In this document: piece after piece, positions 9,631 through 51,390 of the stretch
Numbering within the stretch: position 1 is the first letter of the stretch
Layout of the letters: each line of letters opens with the position of its first letter
Source of the DNA: Psettodes erumei
Lineage: Eukaryota > Chordata > Actinopteri > Pleuronectiformes > Psettodidae
Direction of reading: 5' to 3'
Length of the DNA stretch: 64,000 nt
Assembly: GCA_016785225.1 (NCBI GenBank)
Contig: JAFBJZ010000349.1
Location: 62,001-126,000 of the forward strand
Notes under the pieces: model-generated
What the model was told of the DNA's origin: nothing
The model's input: the letters and a program-made list of their open reading frames with translations, nothing else
The model's database searches: none
Program-made: the position numbers and the translations under genes

Positions 9631-12600
9631 CACCATTTTAGCCCTACCAGATTTAGCAGATTTAAAGTGTTGATGTTAGTGTCAGCAGTGTCCACACATA
9701 ACTCCTTTCAGTAAAAATCTAAATGAAAACAGATTATCCATTCTATTAAACTGAAAATTTGCAAAATACCTGTGTGACCAGTATCAGTGGTCTATCTTCA
9801 ACTACACCCTCTAAGAACCTAATGCAAACCTTTTCACAAACCTAATCTACGCATCTTAAATCTCATGCTAAAACGAGCCCACGAAGGCTAAATGGGTCAT
9901 TCATGGTGCGAGTAGAAGAAACAAAAAAAAAAATCCATTGTATTGATCCAATCCAGTTAGCGGGAGCTGAGGTTTTCTGAAACATCCTGGGACTCCAAAC
10001 CTCCAAGCCTCTGAAGCAGTATTACTATTCTTAGTGTTTTGTACTGTTGCACAGATGTAGGTGTTCCTGTTTGCGCGTGCCAGTCAGTTTGTGTAAGGGT
10101 GCCCCTCTGAAGTAACTTCCAAGTCCCTCGTGAGGACGTTGTAGCAGAGCAACACTTCTCTCAGCTCTGGGAGTTTCTCACTGAGTGTTTCAGGATCTGC
10201 CTTAGTTGAGCAGTAAAGCTGTTCAGGTGCGCGTTTTTTTTTTTTTTTTTTTTCGACAGTTGAAGGACACGCGTGTTGCTAATATGGGAGTCCCCTGGTT
10301 CATGCATGATAAGCAGCTCTGTGCCTTGGCAGAGACAGGCACATCTCCACCACAGTCAAGCCTCCTGCTGGGACCGCATCATGCATATATTACACACACA
10401 TATAGTACATACACCTTCTAAACCATAATCCATGCTCATGTATGAGCGCAGCACCGTGCTGTATGCAAATGATGCTGTGTATAAACAGTAAAGGAATCGC
10501 TATGTTGCTATGTTATCTAAAGGGCAAAGGAACAGCAAGCCTTGTATTTTGTGATTGAGGGTTTTTTCTTGTTGCAGTTTAATAATCACTTTGGTTTAAC
10601 TTCATTCAGTCAGTCTGACATTGTGATCATGTCACCTGTGCTTTGATAACAGGGGGTTTATGTCATTTTGCTCTTATCAGTCAGCAGCAAGTAACTTGTC
10701 TGAACTGATTTTTGAGAGAAAAGTCAGTCTGTTTAAACTTATATTTTTGTATGTCGACTTTAAGCAGCATGTAAAGGTGTGTCAGCCTCAGCTACACGTT
10801 TTCTTTTTATCACTGTAGTCCGTGTATTCCGACTGATACTTGATTTACGAGTTTAAAAAGATCCAATCGTGACATGTCATCGAGACACAGACTGTGCCCT
10901 CTGGTTGTTCTCTGCATCATAACGCATACTCTGCGACCTGCACCATACAGAAAAATAGATATAGTCACATCAACACAGTTACTAGTTCAAGGGAAAGACA
11001 CATTGTCTCAGCCTGTTCCCTGATTTCTCTCTCGTTTCCGTTGAGAGGTGGTTTACAGCTGTCAGCTGCCTCTCAGCTCAGGGAAACAAAATGTTTTTAG
11101 TTGGGAAGAATTCATGTGTTCAGGACAAACTCTGTGATCCATACAGCCGCTGGTCCTCACATCCAAGTGCAGGTACCACGCTGTGCAAAGTGCACAGTGC
11201 AAATTTCACTGTATGTCCAGTAGTTTGGTGTGTTGGTTTGTCGCTCTTTGCGCTGTTCATCTGTTCCCCTCCGTCACACTCTCTTTGTGTCTGCAGACAG
11301 ACAGGTTTCTGACAGACAGGTTTGTCTGCAGATGAAGAGAATGGGTTGTCGTGGAAACTGTATCATAGGCTGGTAACTACGGTGACGATTTTAAGCAGTC
11401 ATTTGCTACTGCGAACACAAAGTCCATGCACACACACACACAGACACACACACAGAGGTGTAGACCTTAGTTAATGCATGAAAACATCAGGACTGCTCAT
11501 CTGGACCTCAAACATCCCTAATGCCAAGCTTTGTGTCAGCTGGTCTCTCTCCACCACCTCCTGTCTTCCCCCTTTTTGTGTGTCACCCTATTCGTGTTCC
11601 TCTGTCTCTGCATCCCGACCCCGTTTCATGTCTCATGAGCTCTGTCCATTCTTGTTTTAGCCTCTTTATCTGTGTCACTCTCTGTCCCTCAGTCTGCCTC
11701 TGTGCCTGACTGCTTTTCTTAGCCTCCCAGAACTGTGTCACTTTTCTCCAGTGCGCTGATGGAGGGACGTAATGGCTCCCCCTGAAGGGAGAACAGAATG
11801 GAACTTGCTGAATTGACTGCGGCTGAATGGGTTGTGTGTTCCTATCTGCCCCTGAGCCCCCCACTCTGTCCCCTCTGCAATGCTCCATTATGGTCTTTTT
11901 TTTTTTAACCTTAACTCTGCACCGTCACAGCGCTCTAGTGAAGCAAGCATCCGCTGAGAGCCGCAGAGAGACAGAAAGGAAATCAGCACCTAAACAGTCA
12001 GGGTCAGAACAAAAGACCAGCCACCTGTCTCAGGCCCATTTGTTGGCAGGAGCTGTCAAGAGACGCAGGTAGGCTTTAAACCTGCAGTCATGAATTTATT
12101 TATTTTTGCCACTTTGGGGGAGCAGAACAAGTTGTACACTGTAAATGCAACTGCACTGACATACTGTCACCTTATCAAGTCTGACTAGCCAAACCAGCAT
12201 TAGCATCATTTGGAGTCACATTTCTGTCCATATGATTTCATTTAGGTCAAAATTTAAGGTCTATTTTGGTCTCACAGCACGTGTGACATCATCATAATTT
12301 TTTTCCCCCCACTGGTCTGTAAAATTTAAAAATCTCATTGTTCTCTCACCCAGTTCCTCCCAGTCGACAGAAAGCAGTAAGAAACAGAAGGTGGACATCA
12401 CAACAGCAACAACGGGAAACGGAGACAGACACACAGGTGGGCTGGTGTTTGGCTGAATGTTACATTGGTGAGGTGTGTGGTTCCTTCAGAACAGTGTTTA
12501 AATCTGCGTTTTTGTTTTCTCAACCTGGGATTACAAGAACAATATCAAAACACAACGTTCAAATTTTCATCCCTGACCTTTTTCAAAAGAGCCTGTGTGC

Positions 12601-12904
12601 AGGCACAGTCGCTGAATGTGACAGTGTGTTGTGCTGTTCAGAACAGGAGGGTGGAGCAGGAGGAGGAGCAGGGGGAGCTGAAGATCAACAAACCGTCCCC
12701 GGCCTGACGGCGAAGACGCCCTCGGCTCCCCTCGGCTCCGGTCAAGGCGTGCTACACCTGCCGTCAGCTGCTGTGTGCGTCGGCGTTTTGCCTGGACTGT
12801 GGGTTTATTCCGGCAGCAGCGACTCTGACAGCAGCTCGGACAGCGAAGGTAGCGTGGACGCAATCATGTTGCCGTACCCCCGGCATAGCAGGGCGTACAG
12901 ATAG
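8139..12904 (+). CDS. psme3ip1: PSME3-interacting protein (PIP30/NIP30, FAM192A)
   Basis: Nuclear protein that binds the proteasome activator PA28-gamma (PSME3) and modulates its interactions. Six coding exons: 8139-8265, 8393-8491, 9369-9490, 11929-12068, 12354-12436 and 12642-12904, total 834 nt, 277 residues. The NIP30 domain fills the N-terminal half: FVSEAELDERRKKRQEEWEK, YDPRSLFERLQEQKDKKQEE, NMVRGLDEDETSFLDEVSRQ and the helical EKQRRDEEKQELLEYR. Then follow SQAHLLAGAVKRRR, a Gly/Ala/Glu-rich stretch and the conserved LPSAAVCVGVLPGLWVYSGS. The acidic Ser/Asp run SSDSDSSSDSEG corresponds to the CK2-phosphorylated PA28-gamma-binding region described for the human protein. The last residues (SVDAIMLPYPRHSRAYR) differ from the mammalian end. 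The third intron is U12-type AT-AC. The other introns are GT-AG. The start ATG is 5 nt after an acceptor, so the 5' UTR is mostly upstream. Confidence 0.95.
9491..11928 (+). other. psme3ip1: U12-type AT-AC intron of psme3ip1
   Basis: The intron starts ATATCCTTG directly after the codon AGA of ...LLEYR. It ends GTCAC before AGC of SALVKQ. CCTTAACT at 11909-11916, about 14 nt from the end, matches the U12 branch-site consensus. Only an AC end at 11928 keeps the frame into SQAHLLAGAVK; the neighbouring AG at 11929-11930 would shift it by two. The intron is 2.4 kb and also holds a (CA)16 tract at 9597-9628 and a T20 run at 10234-10253. No other gene is seen in it. Confidence 0.85.
9597..9628. repeat. 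(CA)16 microsatellite
   Basis: A perfect dinucleotide tract preceded by a run of C, inside the U12 intron of psme3ip1. Confidence 0.95.
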
Positions 12905-12918
12905 ACACACAGCAGCAT

Positions 12919-12919
<1 letters not shown>

Positions 12920-12949
<30 letters not shown>
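12920..12949. repeat. (CA)15 microsatellite
   Basis: A perfect CA tract 16 bases after the psme3ip1 stop codon. Confidence 0.95.
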
Positions 12950-12950
<1 letters not shown>

Positions 12951-13089
12951 CCTCTGTTTGCCTGCCTCTAGAATGGTTCGCACACAGTCAGAAAAGGTAA
13001 CATCACACAAGAAACATGCACACACTGACACATTAAAGGTCATGCACATGTAAACAGCCTGCAGAAGCTTCATATCATGTTAGTCACAC

Positions 13090-13093
<4 letters not shown>

Positions 13094-13124
<31 letters not shown>
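13094..13124. repeat. (CA)n microsatellite
   Basis: A second CA tract in the psme3ip1 3' UTR, about 15 repeats. Confidence 0.95.
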
Positions 13125-13125
<1 letters not shown>

Positions 13126-13790
13126 AAGCGAACACATTTCAGTATTCCTGTTGTTTTCACAGCTGTGAGTTGAACTGTTGCTCTTTGTCTCCAGACAAAG
13201 TTCAGCCCTGTAATTTAATCCTAACCAACAGTAACGTTCAGACGGATTAAAACTAAGTCTGTGCATCTATCTGTGATTGATTTTTTTTTTTCCTGCTATT
13301 GTGGCACTCAAACATGACACCTCCACCCTTCCTTCCCTTAATCACATCTCACGCAGTTTAAGCCAAGCAACCAATCCCGCACTGCCTACCCTGATGACAT
13401 CCTGCCCCCCTACACCCCCCCTCCCAACCCAAGCCACAGCGACTGCAAGCTGTGCTATTGGCTGAGGGAACAGTGATTGACAGCTGTGGAGCAAGGAAGA
13501 GACTGCTTTAGACTGTGTCACATGGCTCACACCTCTTTAGCTATCAGCAGCAGAGGAGAGAGGGCAGGACGCGCTTCTTTCTCTCTTTGTGTTCAAATGC
13601 CAAGTTGGAGTGGATTGAAATGATGTTTTTATTTGCGTGATGTAATGTGTTTTCCCATCAGTGGTTTGTTTCCAAGCGACAGCATGCTGGAAAGACGCTG
13701 TGCGCTGCTGTCTCAGACGGTGGAGCTTTGTTTTGTTGGTTAAAGTCTGAGCACAGAGAAATAAAGAACCTTCCCTTATACCGTGTGCTT

Positions 13791-15595
13791 TATTGTGTTG
13801 ATTTGTGCGTGTCTGTGTGTGTGAATGAGTGCAACAGAGATCTGTGATTATTAACATATATTTGTGGGGTACTGAGATTTTAGACCAATTATAAATTGGC
13901 AATAGTATTCTCAGCCGTGTGATCGATACCTTCCATGACTTATGGACACGACTTCCAGTAATTCCTCGTGCGAAAGTGGCTGCTGGGAGAGTTTGTGGGG
14001 TGCTTTGGTGTGGATATTTGTGTCATATTTACTTTTCTAGAGATTTTGGATTTTCTGCAGATGTGGGAAAACTGTGCCACGCATTAAACAAGATAATGCG
14101 ATCATCCCTTTGCCTTGTATGAGGGGCGAGTGGGAGGAAAGCTGAAGAAGTGACCTCAGATGACACAGTGATGGAGTGATGACAAATCCAGAAAACTCTG
14201 AGCCTTTTCAATACAGACTTATGATACTGAAACCTCAGATATATCTTTGGACCTATTAGATGGTCTCATCCACCAAGTAGGAACTCGTGGAATATTTTTC
14301 TTCATTTTCACGTTTATAGTCCTTAACTCCCTGCAACAGTAAGTGTCATCGTGCGAGGCTACTGATCAGACTGCAGAGCCCAAAACGGTGTCTAAAACTT
14401 TTTTCACATTAGCAGGACATGTAAAATCAGTGGAGTCTGGAGAAAATATCACCGCAGCTGCAACGAAGCCATGTTATGTCCTCTGACCTCAGGAGGCAAA
14501 TTAGTATTTTCCCTCAAGATCCCCCAATTAATTCAATACATGTAGCAATAATTTGGACTTTTCTGTCCACATCAGATAAAGCTGGATAACAAAAAGTTTC
14601 CAGCCCAGTAAGTTATGTTAACTGTACTGAGGTATGAAGTACAGCATACAAAGCCTTTCTTTTTAATTCAGGTACTTGGATTCTGGGACATGTTTTTAGT
14701 CCCTCATTAAAACCTTGGCGTGCATGTGGAACTGGACAGTCAGTCAGACAGAAAAACAGGGTGACAGTCAAGGTGAGATCATATGAAAATAAAAAACTAT
14801 TAGTGGCATTCAACAATCTAAACAGCCCAATGTTTGTGTTTGTCTTCAGTGTTAAAATGTTTCTGTAATAGTGCATCACCCAAGGTGTGAGGGTGACTCA
14901 AAGCCTCTGTAAGTGAGCCATGATGAGACTGAAAATGATTTCATCTTGTGTTCATGGCCAGTAACAAGTATTTTTGGTATGTCTGAGGACAGTTCGCTGA
15001 CATCATTAAAGCAGCCGTGGGTTTCTGGGTTTAACCGACAGATGAAACTCAGTACCTCCGGTGTAGCTGTGAAAAGAGTTGCTATGACGACAAATAATTA
15101 GACCAACACACACAAGGAAAATATCAGTTCAGGATTTGAGCTTCGAGCCGTTCCAAACGCAAGCCTTTTCAGTGAAATTAAGTTGCCGCATTTTTGTGGT
15201 TTGTGCCAAAGGCAGCAACACGCATACTGCCTGAAAAGGCTGGAGGATAAAAGTGCTATTTTTCTCTCTCTCCCTGTCATTTTTACATGTTTCTCTATGC
15301 CACATTTTGTGGAAGCCGATTTCAGCCTGTTTCACTGGAGGCCTCATGCGGAGTTCAACACTTACACTATCTGGTGTGTGTTTTTGTCACCACCCACCCA
15401 TCTGTTTTTTTTCTCCACATCCCTTTCTTCTCTTATACAGAGGAGGGAGAGGTGACTCTTGAAGGGGGGGGGGTCAGTCTCTTTTCATTTTCATCCTTTT
15501 GCAGTTGTATAACCTTCACTTGTAGTTGTTTTGTGGCTATTTGTACTCTCTTTCTGGTGTGCTCAGTTCCACAGAAACACAGAACACACGTGACA
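13791..15595. other. tail-to-tail intergenic region between psme3ip1 and cpne2
   Basis: The two genes converge here. I see only short open frames without family resemblance, a G-run near 15464-15473 and pyrimidine-rich stretches at 15380-15440. No RNA gene or transposon was recognised. Confidence 0.5.
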
Positions 15596-15605
15596 TATTC
15601 TTCAG

Positions 15606-15611
15606 TTTATT
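15606..15611 (-). terminator. cpne2: poly(A) signal AATAAA of cpne2
   Basis: TTTATT on the plus strand reads AATAAA on the minus strand. It would give cpne2 a 3' UTR of about 1.17 kb (15600-16773). That stretch is otherwise AT-rich non-coding sequence. Confidence 0.55.
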
Positions 15612-16773
15612 AACCTGAGTGTGGACAGAGACACAACTTTATAAAACGATTATCACATTTAGTACAAAGATGCACAGTAATACACATAGTAGCAGTTTAG
15701 GTACACAATTCAGCACTGCATAAAAAGAATGTTAAAAACATGTCAGAAACATTGGCATACTGGAACGTAAACGGCATCATATAAATATACATTCGATATA
15801 TATGCATATCAGAAACTTCTCGTCTGCTGCCACTCATTAAAAGTCTGACATTTAACACTTGAAACATATTCTCATTCAAATATTTACAAAATCTGGTAAT
15901 ACATAATTTGAAGAAAAAAAAGAAAAGTCATGCGATTGTGATCATCGGCATCAGTTTGTAAACAGTGAGCAGATATTGGCAACATGCAGGATCAACCAAA
16001 GTCATAAGAAATACAAGGATTTTGCAAAAGCTAGCAAAATGGCCCCATATTTAACAGCCAGATGAGTTTGCACAGTATCGCACATCTCTCCCGTGTTTGT
16101 GATACGGCCACCACCACAGCCTCGCTCTCCTCTGAGTCTGTCCTCTTGAATCAAATAAAGATGGTGGAGCGTTAAACCCTCTGGTGAGCAAAACTCAGAA
16201 AATTAAAATCTCCACAGTAGCTCTCTGTCCAGACTCAGTCTGTAGGTCTGATCTGAAAAGGATCCATACAACAACAGGAGAGGATTCAACCACTGATATA
16301 GTTCAGCTTCGAAGGGACTTTACACCAAGGAGTTGTATGTACCACATTGTATCAGTCACAAGACACACACATGCAAAAAGCTAAATAAAAAAATCAAAAA
16401 ACCTACATCTCGATGAATCAAAAAATGTGTTGTCCCTTTAAAGGGGGCTAGTGTCTTACCTGTGTATTCACAAAATCATGTGGAGACACATACCATCACT
16501 AAAGACATGCAAGGTCCATTACTATCGTCTTAGATCTGTGTGCTGGAAAGCTTTAAGAAACAGAGAATATCACTTCTGGTGGATTCACACTGGATCTTTG
16601 CAAATATGACAGCAGGGATGTCTTCAATGTGTGATTTTTTTTGTCCATAACTCATGTTTGTTCACAGCTGCTATACACACTTTCAATCTGGATTGTTTGT
16701 CAGTAACGGGAGGAGAGGTTTTGTTGAGCTATTGTACAGCGTGTTCGGCGGGGCTCTGGTCTTCAGGGCCGTC

Positions 16774-46653
<29,880 letters not shown>

Positions 46654-46677
46654 GGTCTGAGGTCACAAATAATCAGC

Positions 46678-48860
46678 CTGAAAGAAAACAAAGAAACAGA
46701 GAACATAACATAACGCAAGTAAGAAATAAGTTAACCTTAGTTTCAAGCTAGAAAGCACAACAAAAACTAGAAAACTTTGAACATTTGGTCTACAGATCAG
46801 TGCTGGTGGCTAAAAACTGACTGTGTCCATTTTAATAAGTAATGACGTCAAACCAGTTCCTTAATGCAACTATGATCGATGCATGAATTCAAAAAATAAA
46901 GGATCTACGGTCAATCAAACTGCTATTACAGTCTGGACCCAGGTGGTCTGTCTGTGTGACCGCCAGGCACTGCCTTCAACGGCAGCTGCTCCTCCAGCAT
47001 GGCTAAAACACCACGAATCTGAATCACAGTACAGACACCGACACATGGAGGCGTCCGTGCAACAGTATAACTGTTACAGTTTGAAGACGTAAGGCGTGCG
47101 ATATGCGTGTCTTTCACTGACAGCGGACAAAACCATACACCGCTGGAAACGCCACCGTGGCGATGACAACACCGCATCTGTTGCTAGGGAGAGCGCACAT
47201 TTCTCCAGAGAAATCAGCGGAATGTGGAGGTAGGGTATCGTGAAAGAATGCTGCAAAAGAGATTGGCGTTTGTCAAGTTGAGGGAACATCGCAGTGCGTT
47301 TACCTTTTTTTACACTTACACGTAACAAAAAAATTAGGGAAACAAACAACAAAACTACATGAGTAAGAACAAGTAAACATCAAACACACACGCAGAATGT
47401 GAGGCCTCGGCCCCGGCGTAGGTCACGGCTGCCCTCTGGAAACGCAGCGAAAGACGAAACACGCGCACACGCACAAAAACACACAGTGCCCGGAGAACAG
47501 ATCAAAGCCACTGCAGCAGCTCCAAAAGGGTGAAGCCTCAGGCGGAAAAGACATAAAGAGGAAAGCATGTGCATGTATCTCCAAACACTCCTGGGGTGCG
47601 CTAAAAGAAAAACTATGTGTGTGAACGTGTTGTTCATGTAATCATGTGTTTCTCAGTAGCAACCTGTGCCATGTCTGAAATAATGTCCTACAAGCGCTCA
47701 GGACAAATGACAGAATAAAGGTGCTTTTTGTTCTCGGAGCGGCACGCTGAAACGATGCCGTCTGTTGCTAAGATACTAACGTGTCATAACCAGCGTGCTC
47801 CTCCCGTTCTGCTGCCCGTGATGTCACACTGGTAGTAGTGGTGTACCCAAAACACCAGTGCCATGTTTTCATTCATTTCCTCAGCCATTCACGGGCGGCG
47901 AGGAGCTTGTTTTGACTGGCTGCTTTCACTGTCACCGGCTCCTGTGTTTACTGATCGCATGAACAATGCCAGTCCGTCAAGGGGCTGCTTTTCACTGGAG
48001 CGAGACAGAACCAGCCTTCAGGAGAGGGACAAGGCAGTGCAGAATAAAAAAAAAACATGAATACAATATGATTAATAAGATGTTTCCAAGATGAGCTCAT
48101 AGAAACTGAAAGTCATTTAGCATCTACCATTAACAGACAATACAAATGATGATACACCTGATGTTGCAATGCACTGATGCAGATGTTGAAACAGGACATC
48201 CACCACAAAATATGAGCCTTTAACAGCCAAGACTGTTTAAACGAGGGGTGTCACCCAACTTCTGCCACACAGCGTTAATCCACATGCATGTACATGTGCA
48301 TAACCTGCCGCGCCGTATCCACTGGAGATGAGCCGGACCTGCTATTAACGCCACAAACGGCTCACTTTGTGCAGAAAGGAGTGGAGCGGCACTGCGGTGC
48401 ACGTTTGAGCGCATTTCGCTTGTACCTCACAGTGCAGAGCGGGATAAAAACCGTGCGAACTCCAGCGGAGTCAGTTCTCTGCGGGGGGGCAGGGCGGGAA
48501 AACCGGGGGGGGGGCAGGTTAAGTGTGACTGAGCAGAACAGCGTGTTTCATACGTGTAAGCGGTGTGAGTAAACTCAGCAAGCGTCATCAAGAATCAACT
48601 TCAGCTGAACAGGAGAGAAATTCAAACAGCGGAACACACACACACACACACACGCACGCACACACGCACGACGTTCAGCGAAATGTGACATCCTTCCTCA
48701 CCTTACTTGCCGCAGGTAACCTCTCTCACCAGCACCATCATTTTTTGTATTTTTTTTTTTTTTAACAAACCCCGTCACAACCAACAAAAGCGCACAAGCT
48801 AATTGTTAAATCTCGGCGAAACGCCCAGCAGCCAAATGTGAAAACTACTGTCACGCTCAC
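46678..48860 (-). other. cpne2: cpne2 first intron (within the 5' UTR)
   Basis: Inferred 2.2 kb intron between the candidate non-coding first exon and the start-codon exon. It holds a CA/CGCA tract at about 48635-48670, G-runs at 48483-48520 and a T-run at 48749-48763. No coding exon is recognised. Confidence 0.5.
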
Positions 48861-49020
48861 CTCAGTAAACGACGTCCAACTTCTTCGCCGCTTCTCAGTT
48901 TCTTTTAATTACGGCGCACTCTGAGGAGTGAAATTGAAACAGCGAGCCCCGGAGCCACTTTTTGTCCTACGAAAGAGTGAAAACTGACGCTGCCGTTGCC
49001 ATTTCCACCCCGTGTATCCT
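48861..49020 (-). other. cpne2: candidate non-coding first exon of cpne2
   Basis: On the minus strand TTTACTGAG|GTGAGCGTG forms a strong donor at 48860/48859. It is preceded by moderately CpG-rich sequence. The transcription start is not determined and the upper limit is a guess. Confidence 0.45.
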
Positions 49021-49127
49021 GGAAGGCGCAACAGTGTGTGGACCTAAATGTTTTAATACACAGTCTACGCTTGTGCCCAGCGCCACTGACTGACGGAGCT
49101 GAGTCAAGCTAACAGGACTAGCTTCGC

Positions 49128-49137
49128 ACCGGAAGTG
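49128..49137 (+). promoter_or_regulatory. cpne2: ETS-family (GABPA-type) site, probable cpne2 promoter
   Basis: ACCGGAAGTG is a full consensus ETS site, typical of CpG promoters. It lies about 100-250 bp upstream of the candidate cpne2 first exon. The orientation of such sites does not fix the direction of transcription. Confidence 0.5.
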
Positions 49138-49149
49138 CGGCGAGTTCAC

Positions 49150-50245
49150 ATACAAAATAAAAGCGTCCCCGTCAAAGGGGAAGGCAAACAGCTTCCGTTT
49201 GAAGTGTTTTTATTTTTTTTATTTATTTATTTTTCATTACCGGGTATTGTTTGACTTGACAGTTATATCTTTGTGTTACTAATGTATCTCATGACACCAT
49301 TTGATTAGTCGATTCAAAATAACCATAGCCTTACGAATGTGTTAATTCCTTGTTCCACTGGCCCCCTCTTGTGGTCAATACAGGTATTGTATTTTTACTT
49401 GCGTATTTTCAATTTTTGCTACTGTACATACGCACTGCTACTCCACTAAATTTCAGATTTTTCAGAGAAAATTGGTCTATATTTACTGTACTTACTCTAT
49501 ATTTACTACTACTGCATTATTCAGTAAATCAAACCACCTCACAATCCATCAGAGGCAGCTACAGCATTGATATGCTACTAATGTGAATGGATTAGTAGTA
49601 TTAATGCCATAATATACAGTAATGATGTAAGAGAACACAGAGGCAATTTTGTCTGCATACTTACATACTGTTGTACATTTCACTGTTCATACTTAAGCTA
49701 TTTTTACTTAAGTGAACTTGAGAATGTAGAGCTTTTACTTGTAATCAAGTATTTTACATCATGTTTTTCACAAAATTTTGATTTGTCACAGTACAAAAAT
49801 CAGTGTTATTAAAAATAGTAATGTTAAGTAACTGTTGATATCATTTTTAAAAAGAATATTTATAGGACATAAATTAAAATTATGAAACATCAAAATGACT
49901 ATTGTTGGTGTGGTTTGTCCTGTTTATATGCATCTATGGATCCTTAACACAGAAAAGCAGCAGAGGCAACTGCACCATATCTGCACCACCAGTCCTAACC
50001 ACAAGAGAGCACCAGGTGAGCGCCAGTGAACAGTGTTCCAATGACTGTGCCTGGCCAGAATTCCTGGGAACAGCTGTCACTTCAGCTGCTCTTGACAGTC
50101 AAAGAGCTTTTTAAACAATATTCCACATATTCTGTGTGGACATCAGGCTTTACTCATGCATTCAACAGAAACATTTGCTGTCTTCTGCCATAACAGAAAA
50201 TGAAAAAGAAATTAACTGACTGTGTGAAGGTGTAAATAAATGCCA
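49150..50245. other. intergenic region between nlrc5 3' end and cpne2 5' end
   Basis: About 1.1 kb of AT-rich sequence without recognised genes or repeats. Open frames here are short and without family resemblance. Both flanking genes are on the minus strand. Confidence 0.5.
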
Positions 50246-50262
50246 AAATACAAGGTAGCCTT

Positions 50263-50268
50263 TTTATT
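50263..50268 (-). terminator. nlrc5: poly(A) signal AATAAA of nlrc5
   Basis: TTTATT on the plus strand. It is a plausible poly(A) signal downstream of the nlrc5 stop and would give a 3' UTR of about 1.1 kb (50250-51390). Confidence 0.45.
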
Positions 50269-51104
50269 GTCATATTAAATGTCAGTGCAAGTCAGAATGG
50301 ATGAACTTTTAACAAGCAGCTACATGGAACATCTCGTCTGTGTTCAATGTCTCTGCAGAGATTATAATAGAAACAACAAACAAAACACACTGGAACTGGA
50401 CAGGAAATAAGGTGCATTGGTGTCAGAACCCCGAGCATCACCATCACATTATCAGCACACGAAGAAACTAAAAAGCATCAGTAGTGAGACCCAATCTGTA
50501 ATTGTTACAGAGTGTTTGGCATCCCCATTTAGTCATGAAATAAATTCAATAGACGTAATTCATAAATTCAGTAGCTCAAAGTCAATATTATGAAATGGTT
50601 GTCCAAATTAAAATTTAATAAATATCCTTTAAAAATCCTTTCCATGGAAACAGCTGAAATAAATACGCATATTAGACAGAGACCACAACCTAAAATGAAC
50701 ATAAGAGATAGCAAAGAGCTTCCCTTTCAACTTTGTCCTCATTGTGAGTTCATGTATTCTTGTGTTTTCACCTCTGTGGCCTCTGGTTATTGTAAACACC
50801 ATTATAGTACAAGTAACTCAGTGTCTACTTCGATACTTTACAGAAAAAAAATTATTATAAAACAAGGAATCCTTCATGGCCTTCAGTTTCACAGCAGTGT
50901 GACCTACCAAACACTCATTGGACAGAGATAACAAAAATAAGAAAACATCTCTCTTACAGCCTCATTTTTGCACAATAGATTACTTCATAAGAGAACTATT
51001 TAACCAAAATATTTCTATGTGCATACTTATTAACAATTTGTCAAACACACCTTAGCCTAATTTGCTTTGTGGATTACAATACTCATCCAGGATGTAAAGA
51101 TGAC

Positions 51105-51213
51105 GTTTCCAGAAAAAGGAAACACCAGAAATACACCTGAAAAAACATTATACCCCACTGAAACAGTGGGGTATAATGTCTTAATTTTACAAATTTCATT
51201 TATAAATGAAATT
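51105..51213 (-). repeat. three consecutive inverted repeats in the predicted nlrc5 3' UTR
   Basis: First, GTTTCC/GGAAAC with a 7-base loop (51105-51123). Second, a perfect 15-bp stem CATTATACCCCACTG with loop AAA (51146-51178). Third, a perfect 22-bp palindrome with 11-bp arms AATTTCATTTA (51192-51213). All three would be transcribed in the nlrc5 3' UTR. They could form stable RNA hairpins or be the residue of a palindromic MITE. Confidence 0.8.
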
Positions 51214-51390
51214 ATATACCATGGTGTCTTTTTCATCATTCATTCCATTTGAGAAAATCAGCAGCAGCTGCCATTTTTATGCCTATTTGTGGTAAGAGCA
51301 ATACTGTACTGTGATGCACCTCTGCAGATGCTGATGAAGTGGAATGCTTGTTCTGAGAGTCACTGCCACCATCCAGCAACATGGATCACA

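Larger units (their letters stand above)
12905..13790 (+). other. psme3ip1: psme3ip1 3' UTR with poly(A) signal
   Basis: Non-coding sequence after the TAG at 12902-12904. It holds two CA tracts (12920-12949 and 13094-13124). The first canonical AATAAA is at 13760-13765. The UTR would be about 0.88 kb. Confidence 0.6.

Noticed and set aside
11929..11930. AG acceptor at the end of the long psme3ip1 intron (conventional GT-AG reading)
   Set aside because: Using it shifts the frame by two and destroys the conserved SQAHLLAGAVK segment. The donor ATATCCTT and branch site CCTTAACT point to the AC end at 11928.
50590..50931. 113-codon plus-strand open frame
   Set aside because: It lies antisense in the predicted nlrc5 3' UTR and has no family resemblance.
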